A DNA stretch of 64,000 nt from Rubellimicrobium aerolatum (GCF_017872975.1 NZ_JAGGJP010000002.1:62001-126000), one strand, 5' to 3'. Numbered from the stretch's first letter, positions 7,856-16,391 are shown. Numbers and translations are program-made. The notes: generated by a model from the letters alone, not told the origin.

Positions 7856-8145
7856 GCAAGAAGGTGAATGGAAGCAGACCAATCGACTCCACAGCGGCTG
7901 GCTCCCAAGCCGAGAAGTTCGCCGCTCTCGCCCGGGAGGTCGAAGCGGAAGAGGACGAGCAGAAGTTCGATGAGGCGTTGAGGCGCATGACAGAGAAGCC
8001 GACCGCCAAGGTTTGCCCCGAATGTGGTCACGTGTTCCGTGGCAACGGTTGGGATGGGATAGATGCGCACTGGAAGTCGAAGCACGAGGCGGTCATGCCT
8101 TACGAGGAGGCATGGCCCCTGCTCAAAGCGGGGACCTACAAGTGA
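7852..8145 (+). CDS. small zinc-finger-like passenger protein
   Basis: 97 residues, ATGA overlap with the PIN gene. The first half is charged and probably helical (QAEKFAALAREVEAEEDEQ). The second half has CPECGH ... AHWKSKH, a C2H2-like metal-binding arrangement (two cysteines three apart, then two histidines). The function is unknown. A nucleic-acid-binding or antitoxin role would fit the position next to the PIN gene but is not shown. Confidence 0.75.
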   Translation: MSKKVNGSRPIDSTAAGSQAEKFAALAREVEAEEDEQKFDEALRRMTEKPTAKVCPECGHVFRGNGWDGIDAHWKSKHEAVMPYEEAWPLLKAGTYK

Positions 8146-8384
8146 GCAAGTATGATCCGCTGTCCGCGTATCTAAGCGGCCCAGGTCCGTCTAGTCGGCG
8201 ACTGAGCTTCACCGAGATCGAGGAGATACTCGGCTTCGCCCTGCCACCTAGCGCGCGGGAGCATGGCCCTTGGTGGGCAAACGACCGGACGCATACGCAA
8301 GCCAAGGCTTGGCTGTCAATTGGCTGGGAAACCGCCGAATGGGACATCACGAGCGAGAGAGTCACGTTCCGACGCGCGGACTAA
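8142..8384 (+). CDS. DUF7662-like small protein
   Basis: 80 residues from a GTG that overlaps the preceding stop as GTGA. The sequence YDPLSAYL ... LSFTEIEEILGF ... PWWANDRTHTQAKAWLSIGW follows a widespread family of short proteins (DUF7662) of unknown function, often encoded singly in accessory DNA. It is the last passenger gene; the right end of the transposon begins about 40 bp after its stop. Confidence 0.75.
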   Translation: MSKYDPLSAYLSGPGPSSRRLSFTEIEEILGFALPPSAREHGPWWANDRTHTQAKAWLSIGWETAEWDITSERVTFRRAD

Positions 8385-8426
8385 GGTCCAGCCTCAGTCT
8401 TGGGTCCGAGCCGCGTTTCGGGCTCG

Positions 8427-8456
8427 GTTTGCAAAGTATATAATTGCCTAGCTCTT
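8427..8456 (-). repeat. right inverted repeat plus right target duplication
   Basis: The 22-bp right terminal repeat is at 8427-8448, differing from the left one at positions 4 and 14. TAGCTCTT is repeated directly at 8449-8456. Confidence 0.92.
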
Positions 8457-8460
8457 GGCC

Positions 8461-8853
8461 TCAAGAAGCCGCTTTGAGCTTCTTGCTGAGCATTTCGGCA
8501 AGAAGAGGCGCCTGATGATTTGAGATGCTCTGCACTTCAGCCTCCCAGACCGCTTCCACAAGCTTCCCGATCCGTTTGGTCGCGAGTTCCCCAGCGCCGA
8601 ATTGGTGTGCAACGTGACCGGCGGTCCTGGCGTGGGTCATCTGAGAAAAGGGGTACTCGCGAGATGGCTCACGGACCGGAATGTGGAAAGGCTCCGAGGA
8701 ATAGAACCGCCGAGCTTTGTCAAACCGGCCTGGCGGATGGGTCCGGCGCGTCTTGCGCGAGGCGTACTCGACTCCGGCGGCGATGTCCGCCTCGCTATAA
8801 CCCTTTGCCAAAGCGACCAGACGAATAATACAAAGGATGCTGTTGAGACCCAT
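8461..8853 (-). CDS. hypothetical protein
   Basis: 130 residues. The ATG at 8853 has a clear GAGGAGAAG box. No family recognised. It begins MGLNSILCIIRLVALAKGY and has a basic middle part (SRKTRRTHPPGRFDKARR), ending with a helical segment rich in A, L and K. The transposon inserted 13 bp beyond its stop. Confidence 0.6.
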   Translation of the reverse strand: MGLNSILCIIRLVALAKGYSEADIAAGVEYASRKTRRTHPPGRFDKARRFYSSEPFHIPVREPSREYPFSQMTHARTAGHVAHQFGAGELATKRIGKLVEAVWEAEVQSISNHQAPLLAEMLSKKLKAAS

Positions 8854-9074
8854 GGTCTTCTCCTCACAATCGAAGCGAACACCGTGTTCGCCACGCGAGG
8901 AAGATTGGTCCGTGCGGATCCCCACCAAAGCTGATTGCCGCACTTCAGTCGTTTTTCCCGCGCTCTGGCAGCTTGGGCCGGCCAACGGACGGATCCGATC
9001 TCGGCCGGCCACGCCACCGTCTAACCTGATCTTGGTGATCTTCGGTCAGTCAGTTTAGTCGGTAAGTCACAGAA

Positions 9075-9449
9075 TCAGCAGCCCATGTCAGTAAGTCGAG
9101 CGCCGAACCACCTGACCCGATCGTGCATACTTGCCCGGCAAGACCTCTCGCGATCGGCCTTGTCGAGCCGCTCGAAGCTCGCCTCGGAGAGAAGGTCGCG
9201 GATCCGGCCCAGCAGATCGAGGACATGATCGGAGTTGGGCCAAGGCGTCGAAAGCACGCCCACAAGGTCCTCCAGGAGATTGGTGCCGGTCTCACCTGCT
9301 GCCGCATCGAGGGTGTCGTAGAGAGCGACGGCGTGGCGGTCGATGAAGGACCGGATTCCATGAATTTGGATTTCAGACCGCTCATTGGGGGCAGCCGCAA
9401 GGTGATCAGCGGATGCGGACAGGATCGAATTTGTTGAGGTGGTGCTCAT
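9075..9449 (-). CDS. hypothetical protein, paralogue-like to the gene at 9554
   Basis: 124 residues from ATG 9449, preceded by GGGAGG. Predicted largely helical and not recognised. Its core (GIRSFIDRHAVALYDTLDAA ... LLEDLVGVLS) lines up loosely with ALRRFIEDHADGLRHAAELL ... SVDELVDLL of the neighbouring gene on the same strand, suggesting an old duplication. It has no membrane segment or signal peptide. Confidence 0.55.
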   Translation of the reverse strand: MSTTSTNSILSASADHLAAAPNERSEIQIHGIRSFIDRHAVALYDTLDAAAGETGTNLLEDLVGVLSTPWPNSDHVLDLLGRIRDLLSEASFERLDKADRERSCRASMHDRVRWFGARLTDMGC

Positions 9450-9553
9450 CTGAGCCTCCCGACCTTTCCAGCCTTGGCGTGGGCCAAGGAGCGCACTGGC
9501 GGTCAAGCACCGTCCCGATGCGGGACGATGTAAGGGTCTAAGCCCCTGGTCGA

Positions 9554-9967
9554 TCAGGCGGCACGGGGCGGCGCGTTCCGAAGCTTCGACCAGAGGTAAT
9601 CACCCGCCCCGGCAACGGCATCGCGCAGACCGTCGGCGAGTAGACAGAGGTCTGCGACGTCCGGGTGATCGGGCGGGATAAGCGCGAAGCAGCCCGCCTC
9701 AGGGCTGTTCAGGTCGGAGACCAGCTCGAGCGAGAGCAGCTGCAGGAGCCGGTCCACGCGCCGGCAGGCCTGACGGCTCAGGCCGGGCTGCCGGATCAGT
9801 AGATCGACAAGCTCGTCGACGGACCGCGCGTGGTCCTCTCCGCCCAGGAGTTCGGCGGCATGGCGAAGGCCGTCGGCGTGGTCTTCGATGAAGCGGCGCA
9901 GCGCATCGACGCCGTTGAGGCGCTGAGGTGTTGTGACAGTATGGATGACTGATGAGAGTTGGTTCAT
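9554..9967 (-). CDS. hypothetical protein, paralogue-like to the gene at 9075
   Basis: 137 residues from ATG 9967 with an AAGGAG box. A soluble, acidic, helical protein containing ALRRFIEDHADGLRHAAELL and a middle segment SRQACRRVDRLLQLLSLEL. Similar in size and layout to the gene at 9075. It is divergent from the relaxase gene, with the putative oriT between them. Function unknown. Confidence 0.55.
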   Translation of the reverse strand: MNQLSSVIHTVTTPQRLNGVDALRRFIEDHADGLRHAAELLGGEDHARSVDELVDLLIRQPGLSRQACRRVDRLLQLLSLELVSDLNSPEAGCFALIPPDHPDVADLCLLADGLRDAVAGAGDYLWSKLRNAPPRAA

Positions 9968-10551
9968 GGGGCTCCTTGACCGGTGTTGGCCGCAGGGGAT
10001 CCCGCGGCAGTCAAGAGTTCGTCCTCGGTCGCGTGAGCCTGCCCGTCCGCCTGCGGCCCGGGTCTCGCCCCGAGGACCCGGCCGCAGGCGGCACGGCGGG
10101 CGTTGTCTGCTCCATCCTATGGTGATGGCGTCCCCTCAGGACGCTCATGCGACGGCCTCGGGGCTGAACCGGTTGCACATGAACGACTTGGGAGAGGTCG
10201 AGGAGAGGGCCGCCGCCTCTCCTCGCCGCCGGAGGCGCCGGGGGTCCAGGGGGAGCGGCGAGCGGATCCCTGGCCCGGCAGGAGGCCGCCCTCCGGCGAG
10301 GAGCGGGTCCAGGGCGGAGCCTTGGCGAATGGGCAGGTGCAGCAATCCGCGCAGCGGTTGCAGCACCTGCTTAATGAGTACGTCTATGCCGCAAAGCGGC
10401 GTCGACCCTGTCCGACCGCGCGGTTCGTCTGCCCCCGAACTCTGATCAGCTTCGCCCCCGACCTGCCCCGAATGCACGCCGATACTGCTTTCGCGAGCGA
10501 TCCTGAACCTTGGGCCCGACCTCCCTTCCATCGGCACCGATGGAGGCCTTC
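9968..10551. other. intergenic region upstream of the relaxase
   Basis: 584 bp without a convincing gene on either strand. It contains the hairpin at 10333-10370 described separately and is otherwise unremarkable. Confidence 0.5.
10333..10370. other. oriT-like hairpin
   Basis: Two 17-18-bp arms around a GCA loop (10351-10353): the outer arms GCAGGTGC (10333-10340) and GCACCTGC (10363-10370) are perfect, the inner arms GCAATCCGC and GCGGTTGC differ by one bulge. It lies 180 bp upstream of the relaxase start and is followed by TTAATGAG rather than a T-run, so it does not look like a terminator. MobV relaxases nick next to such hairpins upstream of mob. Confidence 0.45.
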
Positions 10552-12249
10552 ATGTCCGACGATCCGTACAAGGTGGTTCTTCGCTTCGCGGCGTTCTTTC
10601 CCGGAGTCCTGTCCCGGATCGAGATGCACGCCCTCCGCTCGGGCGGAGACCTGGACCATGTGGATCTGGGGCTCACGTCTCGCAACCGCGCCCATGTCGG
10701 CGCGACCTTCGCCGCCCCGATCAGGACCGAGATCAAGGGTATGATGAGGCAGAACCGGGCGGAAGAAGTCACGGCACTCAGGAAAGCCCGGCAGAAGACC
10801 CTGGCGGACCAGCGGGAGGAGGACGGCTTCCTTCGGCCGTACAAGGAGAGCGCCAATGGGCCGCTTCGGGAGATCGTTCTCACGGCCAACAAGGCGTACT
10901 TCGCCGCGCCGCCCGACGCACCCGAAGAGGATGTCCTGATCACCTATAGTCGCGACAAGGATGGCCATCCCATCGAGAACCGGCTTTGTAAGGCCAAGAT
11001 CGCGGCTTTCGAGCAGCGGGGCCTCGAGTTCTTCAAGACCTACTTCCCTGACTCGGTTCGGCATCTGAGGCTCGATCTCGACGAGGAAGCGCCCCATTTC
11101 CACGCGATCATCATGCCGGTGGTGGAAAAGACCTCGAAGCGGCGCGGCCGCCAGCTCATGATCGAGCCCGGGTCCAATCCCCTGATCCGTGACTATGAGC
11201 ATGCCCAGGACGTCGCGGGTGAGTTCTTCGGATGCTTGGGGCTTGTTCGAGGCGAGCGCAGGGCCGAGCAGCGCCGCGAGGCGCTTGAAGCGGACCTGCC
11301 GCTGCCTGACGTCCTGAAGAGCAAGGCCCCACGGGACTGGCGGGCGGAACGGGCCAAGAAGCTCTTGGATCGCGAGACGCAGGCAGATCAGAGAACAGCC
11401 GAAGCCGATCAGAAGATCGCCCATGCCGACCTCGCGGCCGCCCTCGCTCGCGACGAGCGGGAGGAGGCAAGACGCCGGCAACAGCTGGCCGAGGAGCGGC
11501 AGAAGGAGGCGGAGCAGGCCATAGGTGCCGCGCAGACACATGCGGCCACTGCACGAGCCAGCAAAGAGGCGGTCATGGTAGGGCTCGATGCCATCCTGAA
11601 GCAGGAATTGACGTACCTGCCGGCCACTGATCAGCGACGCGATGGACTGACCTTTGGACCTGCAGCGCCCGAGAGCCGGACGACGCGCGATCGGCTGATC
11701 GACCGCATCCGCCCGGCATCGAGATGGCTGACCGACATCGCTGCCTGGGTCGCTCGCCTCTTGCAACGCGAGAAGGACCTCCACCGCCAGGAGGCGGAGA
11801 TTACCCGGCGGGCGGCGATCCTGGCCAAGGCCGAAGCGGCTCAAGGCCGGTCGGTGCCCGGAGACATCGCCGAGATCGCAGCCAGCCGGATGCCGGTCAC
11901 CTATACGGCAAGCTCCTTTCCCGACGCCTGGCATATTGGACCGAACGCGGACAAAGTTCACGTCCAGCGACAGCTCGATGCCATGGAGAACAAGGCTCTC
12001 AGCGCCTGCCATCGCGCGACACGGGATGCCTTGCTCCTTTGCGAGGAGCCGAGCGAGCTTCGGACCGGCTTCAGCCGCGGGTTGGGCGCGCTGGAGGTCG
12101 GTGCAAACCAGAGGGGATACGATCTCGCGACCGGCAAGCACGATCCGCATCGCGCGGCGGACCCCGGTCGGGCCCTCCTGCACACAGACCAGGAAGCCTT
12201 GCCGATCCGGGTCTGGCGGCAAGGAGCGGAGGAGTTGGGGGCTCGCTGA
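10552..12249 (+). CDS. MobV-family relaxase (plasmid recombination/mobilisation protein)
   Basis: 565 residues from ATG 10552, preceded by GGAGG. About residues 100-190 carry the Pre/Mob nuclease signature HLRLDLDEEAPHFHAII (His171, Asp177-Glu178, His182, His184), the H-x-D-E-x3-H-x-H metal site of MobV. About residues 240-325 form a long charged coiled-coil-like stretch rich in E, R, A and Q. The C-terminal part is variable. Relaxases of this type nick oriT and start conjugative transfer in trans. No type IV secretion genes are visible, so the element is more likely mobilisable than self-transmissible, unless such genes lie to the left. Confidence 0.85.
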   Translation: MSDDPYKVVLRFAAFFPGVLSRIEMHALRSGGDLDHVDLGLTSRNRAHVGATFAAPIRTEIKGMMRQNRAEEVTALRKARQKTLADQREEDGFLRPYKESANGPLREIVLTANKAYFAAPPDAPEEDVLITYSRDKDGHPIENRLCKAKIAAFEQRGLEFFKTYFPDSVRHLRLDLDEEAPHFHAIIMPVVEKTSKRRGRQLMIEPGSNPLIRDYEHAQDVAGEFFGCLGLVRGERRAEQRREALEADLPLPDVLKSKAPRDWRAERAKKLLDRETQADQRTAEADQKIAHADLAAALARDEREEARRRQQLAEERQKEAEQAIGAAQTHAATARASKEAVMVGLDAILKQELTYLPATDQRRDGLTFGPAAPESRTTRDRLIDRIRPASRWLTDIAAWVARLLQREKDLHRQEAEITRRAAILAKAEAAQGRSVPGDIAEIAASRMPVTYTASSFPDAWHIGPNADKVHVQRQLDAMENKALSACHRATRDALLLCEEPSELRTGFSRGLGALEVGANQRGYDLATGKHDPHRAADPGRALLHTDQEALPIRVWRQGAEELGAR

Positions 12250-13134
12250 GACCTTGACCTACAAGATGCAGGTCAGCGAGAGCGCTTCGAGCTTCTTGGC
12301 GGTTGCCAGGGACGGCCTGGGCTTGGCCCAGGGTCGAGTTTGAGCAAAGTCGATATCAGATCTTACGGCGTTTGATTACGGACGCGCGGTGACGTCGCCC
12401 CATGGCTCATAACCCGTCATCATGGCGTCGAACCCATGATAGCCTGAACGCCGCGATTGTCTTCAGCCTCGTTCAAGAGGCTCGAACTGATGCCACCAAG
12501 CTGGGCGGCACTGCGTCACTTGAGTGCTCCTTCTTTCATCCGTCTTTGCATCGGTTCCGTCTTCGGTCGCCCTCCCAGCGATCGCATCCCATTTTTGGGC
12601 TCGGCGGCCGCGGGCGCCGGGGGTGGCCAAAGAAGGGGTGTGGCCTATCGGCCTTCGCCTTCGGCTGGGCTACGCCCCCCTGTTGCGGACACGCACCTGT
12701 CTCAAGGGTGCATGTCCCTGTGCCAGGGCCGCTTGGCCGTGATCCAGGGCACGATCATAGGACCCCTTCATGAACGCCTTGAGGAGGCGGCCGCACAGGA
12801 TTAGGGCCGGGAGCCCCGCGGCAGCGTCTCGATCCGCTGATGGGCTTCCCTGCAAGCGTGTGCCGATGGCGGGGGTACCAACTGAAGCATCGACTGGGAC
12901 ACCAACCCTTAACCCATTGATACTTTCAGGCAGATTCCGACAGTTCAAGGGACACCCGACCTGATACAATACAGTAACTTAGCCGACTTCTGCCAGCCCC
13001 CTACGGGCTGCCAGGGCTCCCCCTGCCTTTCCGCATCGACGCCCCCTGGGGGACCGCTCGCGCGACGACGCGCGGGGCGCACGCGCCCCCTTGCCCCCGG
13101 CGCGCGCCTTGTCTAGGAAGCGCCCACCTGCCGC
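12250..13134. other. non-coding right end of the integrated element
   Basis: 885 bp in which I see no convincing gene. The left part is ordinary for the element. Near the right end the 8-mer GGGACACC occurs at 12896-12903 and again at 12949-12956 in direct orientation, within about 100 bp of the attachment core, as expected of integrase arm-type sites. After 13,022 the sequence becomes strongly GC-rich like the core chromosome. Confidence 0.5.
12998..13021 (+). repeat. attachment-site core, 24-bp copy of tRNA-Glu 3' end
   Basis: These 24 bp are identical to 13194-13217, which covers the last 16 nt of the tRNA-Glu gene (from the T-stem) plus 8 nt beyond it. The base composition changes across this point. 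Sites like this are left when an integrase inserts an element at a tRNA 3' end. A remnant of a tandem tRNA-Glu is the alternative. Confidence 0.7.
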
Positions 13135-13209
13135 GGCCCGTTCGTCTATCGGTTAGGACACCAGGTTTTCAACCTGGGAAGAGGGGTTCGACTCCCCTAC
13201 GGGCTGCCA
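13135..13209 (+). tRNA. tRNA-Glu (anticodon TTC)
   Basis: 75 nt including the encoded CCA. Acceptor arms GGCCCGT and ACGGGCT pair (first pair G-U), the anticodon stem CCAGG/CCTGG closes the loop TTTTCAA with anticodon TTC, and the T-arm is GGGG-TTCGACT-CCCC. Confidence 0.97.
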
Positions 13210-13228
13210 GGGCTCCCTCGATCCCCGA

Positions 13229-13588
13229 TCAGGCCAACGGATGGCAATAGGCCAGCCGCCCGCCATGGACGCTGGTCAGCGACCGCGCCGCCGCCGCGCA
13301 TTCGGGGCCGGTCTCGGCCCGCAGGACGAAGGTCGGCACCTGCGTCGTCGCCGACAGCACCACGAGGACGTGCGGCCCCGGCCGCATCTCGGCCTCGGCG
13401 AAGTTCGACAGGCCCCCCTGCGCGTCCAGCACCCAGATGCGCGCCGCCACGAGGTCCTGGGGCGCGATGCCGCGCCCGGGCGTGTCGCCGAGCAGGCGGT
13501 CCAGCACCCCCTGCGCCGGAAGCGGCCCCGCCGCCAGGGCCAGGCCGAGCGAGAGGACGAGGCGGGTCGGACGGCGAAGGCGGGTCAT
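13229..13588 (-). CDS. small secreted protein of unknown function
   Basis: 119 residues from ATG 13588 with a GAGGAG box. It begins with a basic region and hydrophobic stretch (MTRLRRPTRLVLSLGLALAAG) ending in PAQG, a likely Sec signal peptide. The mature part has two cysteines (near ECAAA and YCHPLA) that could form a disulfide. No family recognised. It is the first core gene after the tRNA. Confidence 0.7.
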   Translation of the reverse strand: MTRLRRPTRLVLSLGLALAAGPLPAQGVLDRLLGDTPGRGIAPQDLVAARIWVLDAQGGLSNFAEAEMRPGPHVLVVLSATTQVPTFVLRAETGPECAAAARSLTSVHGGRLAYCHPLA

Positions 13589-13790
13589 GCGGCTCCTCGG
13601 GGCGGGGGATCGGTCACGGCATCCCGGGGGAATCCGGGCTCCCGGGACAAGCCCCGGCCTGCCCGCCGGGTTCCCCGGCCCCGCCGCCCGACCCGCCGCT
13701 CGCTCGAATTGTCGGGGCTTCGCGCTTGGATCGGCGGCCGGCCCCGTGCTTCCTTCCCGCCGTCGGACGCGCGAACGGAAGGGGCGGACA

Positions 13791-14630
13791 ATGACCAAGG
13801 TGACCATCGGCGACGCCCTGGGGACGGGCTTCGACATCGACGGCGGCTCGCTCGGGCCCTGGGACGGGGACGCGGAGCTGGCGGTCGCGGGCACGGCCCG
13901 GCTGGGGGACGGCATGACCCGCGTCACCTACGGCATCGAGGGGACGGGCTATGCCCTCCTCGCCGACATGGACCTCGCCGCCGCGCCGGCCGTGGCGCTG
14001 CGGTTCCGCGTCGTCGATTCCGCCGCGCGCGAGATCCTGTCCGTCACCGGCCTCCGCGCCAGCGCCGACGCGCTGTCGGGCGGCCTCGACGACCTGCTCG
14101 GCGGCCGCGACACGCTGACGGGGAACCGCTTCGACGACGTGCTGCGCGGCTATGGGGACGACGACACGCTCCTGGGCGGGGCCGGGCGGGACACGCTCGT
14201 CGGTGGCGGGGGCGCCGACCGGCTGGAGGGCGGGGCCGGCGCCGACCGCCTGCTGGGCGACGCCGGGGCCGACCGGCTCTGGGGGGGGCTGGCGGCCGAC
14301 CGGCTCGACCCCGGGCGGGACGCGGCCGCCGACGTGCTGGTGTTCCGCGCCGCCGCCGAGAGCGGGCCCCGCGCCCGCGACACCGTGGTCCGGTTCGACC
14401 GGGGCGAGGACCGGATCGACCTGCGCGCGCTGGACGCGCACCCGGACCGGGGCGACGACGCCTTCGGCTGGGGCGGCCGGACCCGGGGCGACGGCGATGT
14501 CTGGTGGGCGCGCGGCGACGGCGGCGTGATCCTGCGCGCCGACCTCGCGGGGGACGGCGACACCGCCCCGGACCTGGAGATCCTGCTGACGGGCCTCACC
14601 TCGCTGGGCCGCGGCGACCTGTGGCTCTGA
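13791..14630 (+). CDS. RTX calcium-binding repeat protein
   Basis: 279 residues from ATG 13791. The N-terminal 90 residues are of unknown fold. About residues 95-165 contain nonapeptide RTX repeats ([31 protein letters not shown]) that bind calcium once outside the cell. The C-terminal part ends in VRFDRGEDRIDL, a layout common in RTX proteins secreted by type I export. It has no Sec signal peptide, as expected. No enzymatic domain is seen, and no exporter genes are near. Confidence 0.8.
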   Translation: MTKVTIGDALGTGFDIDGGSLGPWDGDAELAVAGTARLGDGMTRVTYGIEGTGYALLADMDLAAAPAVALRFRVVDSAAREILSVTGLRASADALSGGLDDLLGGRDTLTGNRFDDVLRGYGDDDTLLGGAGRDTLVGGGGADRLEGGAGADRLLGDAGADRLWGGLAADRLDPGRDAAADVLVFRAAAESGPRARDTVVRFDRGEDRIDLRALDAHPDRGDDAFGWGGRTRGDGDVWWARGDGGVILRADLAGDGDTAPDLEILLTGLTSLGRGDLWL

Positions 14631-14749
14631 GGCCGGGGCGTCCCGCGCGATTAACCACCATTCATCCACAATTAACCCTTCGTTCAGGATTCTGTTGCCA
14701 CAATGGAGGATCGGGGCGATGAGGAACCCGTCGTAACGAGGGTAATCGC

Positions 14750-15385
14750 ATGAAATTCCTGTCCATCCTGGCCCTGGTGCTCGCCGCGGGCACCGCGCAG
14801 GCCGCCACCATCACCGCCTCCTCCACCGCCCCGGCCCCCGGCACCCGGATCGAGCTTCGGGCCCAGGACTTCGCCGCCTCGGGCCGCTGCGGCAGCGGCG
14901 GCTCGGTCGTGGCGGGCGGCTGCTCGGTGGCGCTGGTCTCGGGCGGGCGGCCCGCCGCCTACGACCGCTTCGCCCCCCTGGGCGGCGACTGGATCGACAG
15001 CCAGGACCTCGCCGACGTGACCTGGACCCTGTCCCAGCCCCGCGCCTTCACGCAGCTCACCTTCGCGCTGACCGACGCCTTCGACCAGCTTCCCGACCGC
15101 AAGCTCGGCGCCAGCCGCTTCGCCCTGACCGTCGAGGGCGCGGTCTGGACGATCCCCCGGCGCCAGGCCAGCGGCACGCTCCACTGGCTCACGGTCACCT
15201 TCGACCGGCCGACGACCACCGCCTCGCTGCACTTCGCGACACGGCGGAACGACGGCTGGGGCCTGTCCAGCGCCAGCGTACTGCCCGCCACCCTGCCCGC
15301 CATCCCGCTGCCCGCCGGGGGCTGGCTCCTGCCGGCGGCGCTGGGGATGCTGGGCCTCGTCGCGCGCCGCCGCCGCCGCGCCTAG
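14750..15385 (+). CDS. VPLPA-CTERM sorting-domain protein
   Basis: 211 residues. Signal peptide MKFLSILALVLAAGTAQA, then a beta-rich domain (about 20-180), then PAIPLPAGGWLLPAALGMLG and a final run of arginines. The IPLPAGG motif, hydrophobic helix and Arg cluster are the VPLPA-CTERM signal of Rhodobacterales, read by an exosortase-like membrane enzyme. The function of the surface domain is unknown. It has two cysteines near residues 45 and 55. Confidence 0.8.
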   Translation: MKFLSILALVLAAGTAQAATITASSTAPAPGTRIELRAQDFAASGRCGSGGSVVAGGCSVALVSGGRPAAYDRFAPLGGDWIDSQDLADVTWTLSQPRAFTQLTFALTDAFDQLPDRKLGASRFALTVEGAVWTIPRRQASGTLHWLTVTFDRPTTTASLHFATRRNDGWGLSSASVLPATLPAIPLPAGGWLLPAALGMLGLVARRRRRA

Positions 15386-15582
15386 GTCCGCGCCGGCGGT
15401 TCGGGGGGGCCCTCGCCCGTTCCCTCCCCGGGGAGGAGCGGGCGGCGCGCGTAAAGCTCGTCCAGCAGCCCCTCGAAGACCCGGGCCCGCCGCGCGAGGG
15501 CCCGCTGCCGCTGCCAGAGCGCGGCCAGCAGGGCCAGCAGCGCGGGAAGGACGATCAGGGACAGGCCGTGGCGCAGCGTCAT
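15382..15582 (-). CDS. small single-span membrane protein
   Basis: 66 residues from ATG 15582, preceded by GGGAGGG. One transmembrane helix (LSLIVLPALLALLAALW) followed by a basic, Arg-rich tail and a Pro-rich end. Its stop overlaps that of the VPLPA gene on the other strand. Function unknown. Confidence 0.55.
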   Translation of the reverse strand: MTLRHGLSLIVLPALLALLAALWQRQRALARRARVFEGLLDELYARRPLLPGEGTGEGPPEPPART

Positions 15583-16082
15583 GATCCCTCCCATGGACCG
15601 GCCCGGGACGGGCCCCGCCGCCACCAGAGCGCGCAATTCGGTCAGCATTGGCGCGGCATTAAGGAATCCTCGGAGCCGCCCCGCCTGCCGTGGCGTCACT
15701 GACGCCGCCCCTTCGGGGGCCTGGGTCGGGCCCCTGGATCGGAACCCGGGGAGTCCTCGGCGCGGACCCGCCACCCCCGGCTGGACCCCGCGCCCCTGCC
15801 CGTCTCCCTCCCCTCCGGCAAGGCCCGGGACCGACCGCGCGTCGAGCCTCGGTGCAAGCCGGGCCCGGATCGGAGGCCGCCCAAGTCCCCGCGCCCGCGC
15901 GGTGCCGGCGTCGCCCCGTCCCGGCGCGGTCCCAGCTAGATCCGGGAACGTCGGGCCGACGACCCGGGCCGCATCCGGCCCGGCGATCCCTCCGCTCGCG
16001 GGTCGGCCTCGCCCGCCCCGCGCTCCAGCCCCTCTGGTCTTCCGCGCCGGCCGGTGTATCCTTCCCCGCAGGAGGGTCCGCC
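15583..16082. other. intergenic region without visible features
   Basis: 500 bp of very GC-rich DNA. Open frames here are arginine- and proline-rich and lack start signals, so I take them as non-coding. No RNA gene or repeat seen. Confidence 0.5.
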
Positions 16083-16391
16083 ATGCCGAAGCTCGTCCGC
16101 CTCTACATCTCCAGCGTCCTGTGCGGCTTCGCGCTCGCCGCCGTCTTCGTGGCGCTGCTCCTCGCCCTCGACGTGGCCGGCCTGCGCCATCTGGTGCTCG
16201 ACACCCGCTCGGGGTGGCTCGGGGGCCTGCTGCTCGTCGTCTTCAACGGCATCGTGTTCGCGGGGGTGCAGTTCGGCATCCGCATCATGCGGATGGCCGA
16301 GCCGGAGGACGAGCCGCCCAGCGGCCGCCGCCTCCGCGCCGCGCCGCTCCTCCAGCCGGTGCCGGTCCCCGTCCGCCAGCCCCGGCGCTGA
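16083..16391 (+). CDS. small membrane protein
   Basis: 102 residues from ATG 16083, preceded by AGGAGGG. Two hydrophobic helices (about 8-30 and 43-66) and a cytoplasmic Pro/Arg-rich tail. No family recognised. Confidence 0.65.
   Translation: MPKLVRLYISSVLCGFALAAVFVALLLALDVAGLRHLVLDTRSGWLGGLLLVVFNGIVFAGVQFGIRIMRMAEPEDEPPSGRRLRAAPLLQPVPVPVRQPRR

Larger units (their letters stand above)
5556..8448 (+). mobile_element. IS1595-family transposon with four passenger genes
   Basis: 2,893-bp element. The left end begins GGCGATTATATACATTGCAA and the right end, read inwards, GGCAATTATATACTTTGCAA; over 22 bp they match at 20. It is flanked by the 8-bp direct repeat TAGCTCTT (5548-5555 and 8449-8456), the target-duplication size typical of IS1595. 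Inside are one transposase and four short genes in the same direction, each overlapping the previous one by 4-11 bp. The insertion lies in the short space after the WYL gene, about 13 bp beyond the stop of the opposing gene at 8461, so no gene appears broken. Intact ends and duplications suggest a recent insertion. Confidence 0.93.

Noticed and set aside
10145-10537. A minus-strand frame covering the oriT-like hairpin
   Set aside because: No ribosome site and low-complexity Arg/Pro-rich product; better read as non-coding transfer region.
12402-12969. Possible small genes at the right end of the element
   Set aside because: Frames are open on several strands but lack ribosome sites and coherent protein character.
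12998-13021. Attachment core read as a decayed tandem tRNA-Glu
   Set aside because: Not excluded, but the composition change, the repeated 8-mers and the mobile cargo to the left fit an integration site better.
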